From assembly GCA_050789255.1 (NCBI GenBank), contig JBOZRQ010000006.1, positions 1-64,000 of the forward strand: DNA of 64,000 nucleotides, read 5' to 3'. The position numbers and the translations under genes were made by a program. The notes beneath the pieces were generated by a model. It saw nothing but the letters and a program-made list of their open reading frames with translations. It was not told the origin of the DNA and searched no databases. Each line of letters begins with the position of its first letter. The first letter of the stretch is position 1. The DNA comes from JBOZRQ01 sp050789255 (GTDB lineage Bacteria; Bacillota; Sulfobacillia; Symbiobacteriales; Symbiobacteriaceae). Shown piece after piece: positions 50,595-57,564 of this stretch.

Positions 50595-51125
50595 CTGCCT
50601 GAGCCCGGCCGGTGTCCGCCCAACACGATCCCCCACGTGATCTCCGTGGGCGACACCTTCGCAAGTCTCGCTCGCCGCTACGGCACCACCGTGGAGGCAA
50701 TTATCTCCGCGAACCCGCTGGCCGATCCTTACCGGCTCCGGGTCGGTCAGGTAATCTGCGTGCCCAGGCAGCCGATCTACCCGGCCTGTCCCGAGGGCAA
50801 CTACTATACGATCCGACCCGGCGACAACCTGTGGGCGATCGCCCAGTTCTTCGGCATCTCCCTGCCCGATCTGCAGGAGGGCAACCCGGGCATCAACCCC
50901 TACGCCCTCTTCGTCGGTCAGGTGATCTGCATCCCCGTCGCCACACGCCCGGTGCGCCGCTGTCCCGAGGGCGCCGACCGCTACGTCGTCCGCCGTGGCG
51001 ACACCTTTGCTGGCATCGCCCGCCGGCGCAACATCAGCATCGAGTCGCTGATCCGGGCCAACCCCAACATCAACCCAGAAGGCCTGCTGATCGGTCAGGA
51101 GATCTGCGTGCCAGTTGGGGACTGA
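50595..51125 (+). CDS. Three-LysM protein, spore-coat type, probable CTG start
   Basis: About 176 residues made of three LysM repeats, each introduced by a 'C-P-x-x' motif: RCPPNTIPHVISVGDTFASLA, ACPEGNYYTIRPGDNLWAIA and RCPEGADRYVVRRGDTFAGIA. LysM binds peptidoglycan or chitin-type glycans; this spacing is common in spore coat/cortex proteins such as SafA-like ones. The conserved CPPNTIPH part of repeat 1 lies upstream of the first standard start (GTG 50637), so translation most likely begins at CTG 50595 behind AAGGAG. No signal peptide. Confidence 0.8.
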   Translation: MPEPGRCPPNTIPHVISVGDTFASLARRYGTTVEAIISANPLADPYRLRVGQVICVPRQPIYPACPEGNYYTIRPGDNLWAIAQFFGISLPDLQEGNPGINPYALFVGQVICIPVATRPVRRCPEGADRYVVRRGDTFAGIARRRNISIESLIRANPNINPEGLLIGQEICVPVGD

Positions 51126-51135
51126 ATGCATTGGA

Positions 51136-51295
51136 GCCTGGTGGCCTGCCACCGGGCCCTTTCGTTCCCGTATAGAGAACTATACTCGACCGGAAGCAGA
51201 GCCGGTCGTGGCGACATGTGCGCCACGATCGGCGACGGGGCAAGCCGGAGGCGTGGGGGGTGTCGGGGGGAGGTGGCGCTCCACCTCCCCCCGAC
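51136..51295. other. Three successive strong hairpins in an intergenic region
   Basis: Hairpin 1: GCCTGGTGGC (51136-51145)/GCCACCGGGC (51148-51157), a possible terminator of the LysM gene. Hairpin 2: CCGGTCGTGGCG (51202-51213)/CGCCACGATCGG (51221-51232), 12 bp with one G-T. Hairpin 3: GTCGGGGGGAGGTGG (51262-51276)/CCACCTCCCCCCGAC (51281-51295), a perfect 15 bp with loop CGCT. None has a long T-tract. They fill the 279-base gap before the LuxR-type regulator. Confidence 0.7.
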
Positions 51296-51404
51296 TTCAT
51301 TGAGAAAGAGCGTGGGGCCGGGGCGGGGAGGAGGAGCCTACCATGGAGATGGATAAGTATTAATGCCTAAGTATTTTTACGCATCGTGTCGGAGGTGACC
51401 AGCG

Positions 51405-54383
51405 ATGCCGCACGTGGTCTCAGGGGGTCATGCTACCTACGTCGTGGTGCGTGCCGGACCTGGAAGCCTTCTGGGACATAGCCCGGTGGCAATTCCGCCC
51501 GCTGTCGGGGCGGAGTTGAGCAGACATGGCGGGACCCTTCTCGGCTGGGCCGAGGCCGACGGCCTCTGTGCCGTCTTTGCCCGCCCGGCCGACGCCATCG
51601 CTGCGGTCACGGCCTGGGGCCCGGGCGATCACTCGCTTTCGGTGCGGGTTCGCGTCGGTATTCACAGCGGGACGGCCCAGCCCGAGGACCCGTGGGCGCC
51701 GGGGTCGGCCCTCCACCTGTCCGCCGGCTTGGCCGCGCTCGCCCACGGTGGACAGACGCTCCTGTCCGCTGATGCAGCGGCGCTCGTTGAGCAATCGCTG
51801 CCGCCAGGTCTGGAGTTGGAGCCCCTGGGCACGCATCGCCTGCGGGACCTGCACACCACCGTGCGGGTGGTGCAGCTCCGGCTGGCGCAGGGGATGCCCG
51901 TCTTTCCCGGGCCCCTCTCGCTGGATTCGCTGCCGCACAATATCCCGGTTCAGGTGACCAGCTTTATGGGGCGGCAGCAGGCCTTCGCGAGTTTGACGCA
52001 GCACGTCTGTCACTCCCGGTTGGTGACGATTACGGGGCCGGGCGGCAACGGCAAGACCCGCATGTCGCTGCAGGTGGCGGCCTACCTGCTCGACCAGTTC
52101 CCCGACGGCGCCTGGCTGGTCGACCTGACCAACCTGACGGACGGCGCCCAGGTCTTGCAGGCCGTCGCCGCGGTCCTCAAGGTCCGGGAGGAGCCGGGGC
52201 GGCCCCTGGCGGACACGCTCTGCGCCGCCCTGCAGAACCGGCGAATGCTGCTGCTCCTCGACAACTGTGAGCATCTGATCGTTCACTGCGCCCGCCTCGC
52301 CAGTACGCTGCTGATCGAGTGCCCGCAGGTGCATATCCTGGCCACCAGCCGAGAGCCCCTGGGCATTGCCGGCGAGACGGCCTGGGCCACGCCCCCGCTG
52401 GCCGTGCCCGACTCCGACGAGGAGCTGTCGGTGGAGGCGGTCAGCCGCTGCGAGGCGGTTCGTTTCTTCATAGACCGAGCCAGGGCGGTCAACCCATCCT
52501 TTGCGGTGACCATGCAAAATGTGGCGGCGCTCAGCACGGTCTGCCGCCGGCTGGATGGCGTACCGCTGGCCCTGGAGCTGGCGGCCGCCCGTATCCGGGT
52601 GCTCTCGGTGGAGCAGATCGCCGAACGGCTGGATGACCGGCTGCGCCTGCTCACCTCCGGGCTGCGCTCAACCCTGCCCCGCCATCAGACGATGCGCGCC
52701 GCCATCGACTGGAGCCACGATCTGCTGACCCTGCAGGAGCGGCTCCTCTGGCGCCGGCTGTCGGTCTTTGCAGGTAGCTTCTCCCTGGAGGCGGCAGAGG
52801 CGGTCTGCGCTCACAGCGGCGTGGAGCCCTTCGAGGTGCTGGACCTGCTGGCCCAGTTGGTCGACAAGTCGCTGGTCCTGTCGGAGGAGCATCTGGGCGA
52901 GAAGCGGTTCCGGTTGCTGGACACCATGCGTCAGTATGCCTTGGAGCGGTTGCGCGAGGCCGGGGAGGAAGAGGCGGTAAGCAGGGCGCATCTGACCTGG
53001 TATGTCAGCTTCGCCCTCCAGGCCGAGGCCGAACTGGGGCGGCAAGATCGGGCGCTCTGGCTCGACCGGCTGGCCCTGGAGAATGGCAACCTGCGCGAGG
53101 CCGTGAAGTGGGCCATGGAGCAGGGCGCCCTGGATGAAGCAAAGCGGATCTGCGGAGCGATCTGGCGCTACTGGTACTTGCGCGGGCAGATCACGGAGAA
53201 CCTGGAGCGCATGAAGTGGCTGGCTGCAGCCCCGCAGGGGACCGGCTCCGACCGGCAGGCCCACGGGCAGCTCCTCAACGGGATGGGTGCGCTCTGCTTC
53301 TACCTGGGGGAACTGAGGGAGGCCGAGATCGCTTACCGACAGAGCCTGACGATTTTCCGGGAGCAGGGCAACCGGGATGAATCGGCCCGGGTGCTGAACA
53401 ACCTAGGGGTCGGTCTGCGGGTCGAAGTCCGACTCGATGAGGCGCTGGCCTGTCTGGAGGAGGCGCTGATCCTGAACCGGGAGTCCGGGCAGAGCGTCCG
53501 CGAGTCCTGGACCCTGAACAACCTGGGCACCGTCTACTATGAGCGTGGGGACCTCCCCGCCGCCCGCCGGTTCCATGAGCAGAGCCTGGAAATCCAGCGC
53601 CGCCTGGGGGATCAGGCCGGAATCGCCATGTCCAGCTACTATCTGGGGCTCATCTCCATCCGGCAGCGGGGCTACCAGGCGGCGCAAAGCCAGTTTGAGG
53701 CCGCAGCAGCCATCGCACGGGAGTTGGGCGATAGGCGGCTATTGGCACTGGCGCTGGACGGCCTTGGCGGCGTGGCCTTCCATATGGGCGACTACGCCGC
53801 CTGCCGGGCGCTGCAAAGAGAGTCGATCCGAATTCAGCAGGTGCTTGGCGACCTGGTCAACATAGCGGGCTCCCTGGAGAACTTCGCCTGGCTGCTGGCT
53901 GCCGAGGGTGAACTCGTCCAGGCGATGCGGCTCGCGGGCGGCGCGGCAGCCCTGCGGCGGCGGATCAACGCACCGCTCTCGCCGCTCCGCACGGCTGACA
54001 TGGAGGAGCGGCTCGGCCCGGCCCGCCGGGCGATGGGCGAGCAAGAGGCCGCGACCGCCATGGAGGCAGGGAGCCGCCTAACGCTGGAGCAGTTGTTGGA
54101 TCTGGCCTGCACGGCAGGGCAGGCGCCGGATCCAACCCACCAGGAGCAGCCGGCGTCGCCTGCGGAATCGCTGGAGCCGGGGACCGAGCTGCTGACGCCG
54201 CGAGAGCTGCAAATCGTTCGAATGAGTGCGAAGGGGCTGACCACCCGGGAGATCGGGGAACGGCTTTTCCTGAGCCACCGCACCATTGAGAAGCATGAGG
54301 AGAACATTCGGCACAAGCTGAACGTGCCAAACCGCTCGGCGCTGGTGGCGTGGGCGGTGCGGCGGGGGCTCGTGAGCGACTAG
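51405..54383 (+). CDS. LuxR-type regulator with cyclase-like, NB-ARC ATPase and TPR domains
   Basis: 992 residues. Order: degenerate class III nucleotide-cyclase-like domain (about 10-170; VRVRVGIHSGTAQPEDPW...GTHRLRDLHTTVRVVQL, metal Asp residues missing), STAND/NB-ARC ATPase (about 185-450) with P-loop GPGGNGKT (K217) and LLLLDNCEH, winged-helix, TPR repeats (about 610-850) and a C-terminal LuxR/GerE HTH (about 925-990; LTPRELQIVRMSAKGLTTREIGERLFLSHRTI). Signal-controlled ATP-dependent activator of the MalT/AfsR type. ATG after GGAGGTGACC. It lies just before the LanC-PKS genes on the same strand and is a good candidate for their regulator (inference). Confidence 0.9.
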   Translation: MPHVVSGGHATYVVVRAGPGSLLGHSPVAIPPAVGAELSRHGGTLLGWAEADGLCAVFARPADAIAAVTAWGPGDHSLSVRVRVGIHSGTAQPEDPWAPGSALHLSAGLAALAHGGQTLLSADAAALVEQSLPPGLELEPLGTHRLRDLHTTVRVVQLRLAQGMPVFPGPLSLDSLPHNIPVQVTSFMGRQQAFASLTQHVCHSRLVTITGPGGNGKTRMSLQVAAYLLDQFPDGAWLVDLTNLTDGAQVLQAVAAVLKVREEPGRPLADTLCAALQNRRMLLLLDNCEHLIVHCARLASTLLIECPQVHILATSREPLGIAGETAWATPPLAVPDSDEELSVEAVSRCEAVRFFIDRARAVNPSFAVTMQNVAALSTVCRRLDGVPLALELAAARIRVLSVEQIAERLDDRLRLLTSGLRSTLPRHQTMRAAIDWSHDLLTLQERLLWRRLSVFAGSFSLEAAEAVCAHSGVEPFEVLDLLAQLVDKSLVLSEEHLGEKRFRLLDTMRQYALERLREAGEEEAVSRAHLTWYVSFALQAEAELGRQDRALWLDRLALENGNLREAVKWAMEQGALDEAKRICGAIWRYWYLRGQITENLERMKWLAAAPQGTGSDRQAHGQLLNGMGALCFYLGELREAEIAYRQSLTIFREQGNRDESARVLNNLGVGLRVEVRLDEALACLEEALILNRESGQSVRESWTLNNLGTVYYERGDLPAARRFHEQSLEIQRRLGDQAGIAMSSYYLGLISIRQRGYQAAQSQFEAAAAIARELGDRRLLALALDGLGGVAFHMGDYAACRALQRESIRIQQVLGDLVNIAGSLENFAWLLAAEGELVQAMRLAGGAAALRRRINAPLSPLRTADMEERLGPARRAMGEQEAATAMEAGSRLTLEQLLDLACTAGQAPDPTHQEQPASPAESLEPGTELLTPRELQIVRMSAKGLTTREIGERLFLSHRTIEKHEENIRHKLNVPNRSALVAWAVRRGLVSD

Positions 54384-54399
54384 GCCAGCCATACGCAGA

Positions 54400-54430
54400 G
54401 GACTACGGGAAAACCCGTAGTCCTTTTTTA
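54400..54430 (+). terminator. Rho-independent terminator after the LuxR-type gene
   Basis: GGACTACGGG-AAAA-CCCGTAGTCC perfect 10-bp stem followed by six T. It separates the regulator transcript from the biosynthetic operon. Confidence 0.95.
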
Positions 54431-54490
54431 TGTGCGCCTCCCACGCCTACGGCCGCAGCCAATCCGGCCGGTTCGTACCAATCGCCGTAG

Positions 54491-54504
54491 TTCTACGAAT
54501 AGAA
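54491..54504. promoter_or_regulatory. Short palindrome upstream of the biosynthetic operon
   Basis: TTCTA-CGAA-TAGAA, 83 bases before the LanC-like ATG, within a 156-base non-coding stretch that is more AT-rich than its flanks and should contain the operon promoter. Possible regulator site; weak evidence. Confidence 0.3.
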
Positions 54505-54586
54505 GTGAGACTTTGGCGTTGTTAAAGTTGAATCAGAACAGCCCCCGGCGACCGACGGTGAGCTAGTAAGACGGCGGTGACAGTTG

Positions 54587-55786
54587 ATGCAGTGGAGACC
54601 GATTCTGTCCGGAGCGCTCCGGGACCGGGCAATGCAGTTGATCAGGCAGATTGCTGCCGCCGCCCCGCAGCCAGGGGTGTTGGTCCAAGATCCCACCCTG
54701 GCGAGCGGGAGTGCAGGTCTGGCGGTGCTCTTCGCCTATCTCGACCGGGCTGGCGAAGGCCGGTGGTGCAGCGACCGGGCCTTTTCTTATTTGGCGGAGG
54801 CGATGGAGACGCTGCAAGGTCTGCCGACCAGTCCGTCGCTGTTCCGGGGCGCTCCGGGCGTGGCCTGGGCGGCCGCCCACCTGGGCGACCCGAGTCAGGC
54901 GGCCGTCGCCTTTACCGAACAGGTCGACCGAGCGGTGCAGGAGAGAGTCAGTCGATCGCCTTGGCAGGGGCCCTACGGCCTTTCGGATGGGCTGGTAGGT
55001 TGGGGGCTTTACCTGCTTGAGCGCCTCCCAGACGAGGCGGCCGCCAGGTGCCTGGAGCAAGTGATCGATCGGCTGGCTGAACTGGCCGAGCGGGGCCATG
55101 AGGGCGCCGCCTGGCGGACGGCCGCCTGCCACCTGCCTGAACGCCTCCGGGTGTTGGCGCCCGACGGATGCCACGACCTGGGGCTGGCACACGGCGCTTC
55201 TGGTGTGATCGGACTACTGGGATGCACTGCCGCCACGGGTGTGACGGAAGAGAAGAGCCGCCTCCTGCTGAACGACGCTGTGGAGTGGCTGCGGAGCCAG
55301 CGACTCTACGACTCCACCTCCAGCTTCCCGGCCTGGTCAGACCCCGATGTGGCCCGCAGGCCTGCCAGGGCCGCCTGGTGCCACGGTGACCCCGGCGTGG
55401 CTTCAGCGCTGCTTGTTGCGGCCAGGGCCACGCGGGATGAGCGCATGGAGCGGCGAGCGCTGGCGATCGCCCGCCAGGCGGCCATCCGGCCGCCCTTCGA
55501 GTCCGGCGTCACCGATTCCGGCTTCTGCCATGGAAGCGCCGGCCTGGCACATCAGTTCAACCGCATGTACCAGGTGACCGGCGACGAGGAACTGCGGCTT
55601 GCGGCCCGGTTCTGGGTGGAACAGACCCTGGCCATGGGGATGCCTGACCCGCAGAAGCCGGGCCTTCTGCGAGGCGCCGCTGGCGTGGCGCTTAGCCTGC
55701 TGGCTGCGGCCTCCGACGTGGAGCCATCATGGGATCGCGTGTTCTTATTGTCAAACAGAGAAAGAGCCGAGGAGTGGAGCGCGTGA
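54587..55786 (+). CDS. LanC-like lanthionine-cyclase-family protein
   Basis: 399 residues from ATG 54587 (preceded by TTG in frame). Toroidal alpha/alpha barrel family with the full zinc site: C265 (AAWCHGDPG), C314 and H315 (SGFCHGSAG), plus H202 in GLAHGASG, the catalytic His of LanC. The seven-fold G-x-x-G motifs are visible (ASGSAGLA, FRGAPGVA, SDGLVGWG, AHGASGVI, LLRGAAGVA). LanC enzymes add Cys thiols to dehydroamino acids. No LanB/LanM dehydratase or precursor peptide was found in the window. Its TGA overlaps the GTG of the AT-ACP gene (GTGA, 55783-55786), so it is translationally coupled to the polyketide genes. Confidence 0.9.
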   Translation: MQWRPILSGALRDRAMQLIRQIAAAAPQPGVLVQDPTLASGSAGLAVLFAYLDRAGEGRWCSDRAFSYLAEAMETLQGLPTSPSLFRGAPGVAWAAAHLGDPSQAAVAFTEQVDRAVQERVSRSPWQGPYGLSDGLVGWGLYLLERLPDEAAARCLEQVIDRLAELAERGHEGAAWRTAACHLPERLRVLAPDGCHDLGLAHGASGVIGLLGCTAATGVTEEKSRLLLNDAVEWLRSQRLYDSTSSFPAWSDPDVARRPARAAWCHGDPGVASALLVAARATRDERMERRALAIARQAAIRPPFESGVTDSGFCHGSAGLAHQFNRMYQVTGDEELRLAARFWVEQTLAMGMPDPQKPGLLRGAAGVALSLLAAASDVEPSWDRVFLLSNRERAEEWSA

Positions 55787-57555
55787 GCGGAAAGGTTGCT
55801 GTCCTGTTTCCCGGTCAGGGTGCCTATTATGGGGGCGCCCTGCACGACCTGGCCCCAAATCACCCCGAAATCAAGGCCGTCTTTGCAGATATCGACATGG
55901 TGGCACGTCATCGGTTGGGCCGCTCGGTCTCGGAAGTGATCTTCTCGCCCCGGAAGCCGGATATCAAGGAGTTGCTGCGTGACCACCCGGACGTGGCCCA
56001 GTTGGCCCTGTACGGGGTGGCGGTCTCCGCCTACCGCCTGCTGGAGAGGAAGGGGCTTCAGCCCGGCGTCCTCATGGGCCACAGCTTTGGTGAAATCGCT
56101 GCCCTGGTCTGCGGCGGGGCCTACTCGGTTCGGCAGGGCGCGGAGATCGTCTGTCACCGGATTGCCGCGTTGAGCCGCCTGGGCGAGGTGGACGGCGCCA
56201 TGCTGGCGCTGGGCACCGACCGGGAGCAAGCGGAGCAGCTGGTCTCGGTGGTCCGCAACGCCCAAACGGTGATTTCGGGTGAGAACCACACCCGGCAGAT
56301 CCTGATCTCCGGGCCGAAGTCGGTGGTGGCGGTGCTGCACGAAATGGCCCGCACCCTGAAGCTCTCCGCCGTGATCCTCAACTCGCCTTATCCGTTCCAC
56401 AGCCCCCTGCTGCAGGGCGCCGTCGCTGACTTTGCGGGCCGCCTCCGGGCGATTCCCCACACGGCGCTGCGGGTCCCGGTGTACTCCCCGATTCTCGGCC
56501 GCTACTACGGCGCCGACGATGACCTGGGCAAGTGCCTGGCGGAGCACCTGGTGATGCCGATCAACTTCGCACCGGCCGTGCGCCAGCTCCACCTGGATGG
56601 GATTGACGTCTTTGTGGAGTCCGGCGCTCTCGATACCCTGGTAAAACTGGCTCGGACCATTCTGGTGGGCAAGGATGATGTCACTGTGGTTACGACCCTG
56701 GATCCCGTTGTGGGCGAGCGTGCTTCCTTTGAGAATGCGATCAAGCTCCTGAACGAGAAGGGTGCGATCTTCACGGCAGGGGATGTCGGTGGCAGCCCCC
56801 TCTTCCAGGAGTTCTGGGCCTCGCACGGGCCGTCGATCATGAACTATATCCGCCTGGAGATGGAGACGTTCGTCTACAGTCGGGGCGGCACGGGGTCTGA
56901 GACAGCGATCACTGCGCAGGCGGCCCCGGTAGCCGAGGCGGTCCCCGTGGTGGTCGAGCCGGTTCAGCCTGCGCCCCTCCCGGCGCCGGCGGCTGCCACC
57001 AGCAAGGAACAGATCCTCGCTGAACTGGCCGAGCTGTACGCCACCGCCCTGGAGTATCCCCAGGAGGTGTTCACGGCCGATGTGGCGCTGGAGGCCGAAC
57101 TGGGCGTGGACTCCGTCAAGCAGACCGAAATGATGGCCCGGGTCAGCGACAAGTACAACCTGCCGCCCCACCCGGCCGACTTCCGCATGAGCAACTACCC
57201 GACCCTGGGCCACATCGCCGCCTTTGTCTGCGAGCACCTGCCTTCCTCGGCGCCGGTCGCAACGCAGGCAGCCACACCGGCAGCGCACGGCGGAGCCGGC
57301 GACCGGGAGCAGCTCTTCCGGGAACTGGCCAACTACTACGCCACGGCCCTGGAGTACCCGGTGGAGGTCTTTACGGAGGATGTCGCCCTGGAGGCCGAAC
57401 TGGGCATCGACTCGGTCAAGCAGACCGAACTGATGGCCCAGGTGAGCGACAAGTACAACCTGCCGCCCCACCCGGCTGACTTCCGCATGAGCAACTACCC
57501 GACCATGGGCGCGATTGTCGACTTCGTCTACGCGACCATGCCGGTTCGCCGATAG
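55783..57555 (+). CDS. Acyltransferase with two tandem acyl carrier domains (AT-ACP-ACP)
   Basis: 590 residues from GTG 55783 (GAGGAG 8 nt upstream). FabD/PKS-type malonyl acyltransferase (about 1-360): VLFPGQGAYY, nucleophile S101 in GHSFGE, H206 in SPYPFHSPLL. After a Pro/Ala/Val linker come two ACP domains with 4'-phosphopantetheine Ser S444 (GVDSVKQTEMMARVSDKY) and S544 (GIDSVKQTELMAQVSDKY). The ACPs are near-identical over about 85 residues. This protein loads extender units and carries the chain for the megasynthase encoded 9 bases downstream. Which extender is used cannot be told with certainty. Confidence 0.93.
   Translation: MSGKVAVLFPGQGAYYGGALHDLAPNHPEIKAVFADIDMVARHRLGRSVSEVIFSPRKPDIKELLRDHPDVAQLALYGVAVSAYRLLERKGLQPGVLMGHSFGEIAALVCGGAYSVRQGAEIVCHRIAALSRLGEVDGAMLALGTDREQAEQLVSVVRNAQTVISGENHTRQILISGPKSVVAVLHEMARTLKLSAVILNSPYPFHSPLLQGAVADFAGRLRAIPHTALRVPVYSPILGRYYGADDDLGKCLAEHLVMPINFAPAVRQLHLDGIDVFVESGALDTLVKLARTILVGKDDVTVVTTLDPVVGERASFENAIKLLNEKGAIFTAGDVGGSPLFQEFWASHGPSIMNYIRLEMETFVYSRGGTGSETAITAQAAPVAEAVPVVVEPVQPAPLPAPAAATSKEQILAELAELYATALEYPQEVFTADVALEAELGVDSVKQTEMMARVSDKYNLPPHPADFRMSNYPTLGHIAAFVCEHLPSSAPVATQAATPAAHGGAGDREQLFRELANYYATALEYPVEVFTEDVALEAELGIDSVKQTELMAQVSDKYNLPPHPADFRMSNYPTMGAIVDFVYATMPVRR
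57004..57550 (+). repeat. Tandem duplication of the ACP-coding segment
   Basis: Two copies with exactly 300 bp period (Ser codons at 57112 and 57412). Long stretches are identical at DNA level, for example from GTCAAGCAGACCGAA through the codons for YNLPPHPADFRMSNYPT, indicating recent duplication or ongoing gene conversion. Confidence 0.85.
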
Positions 57556-57564
57556 GAGCAGAGC

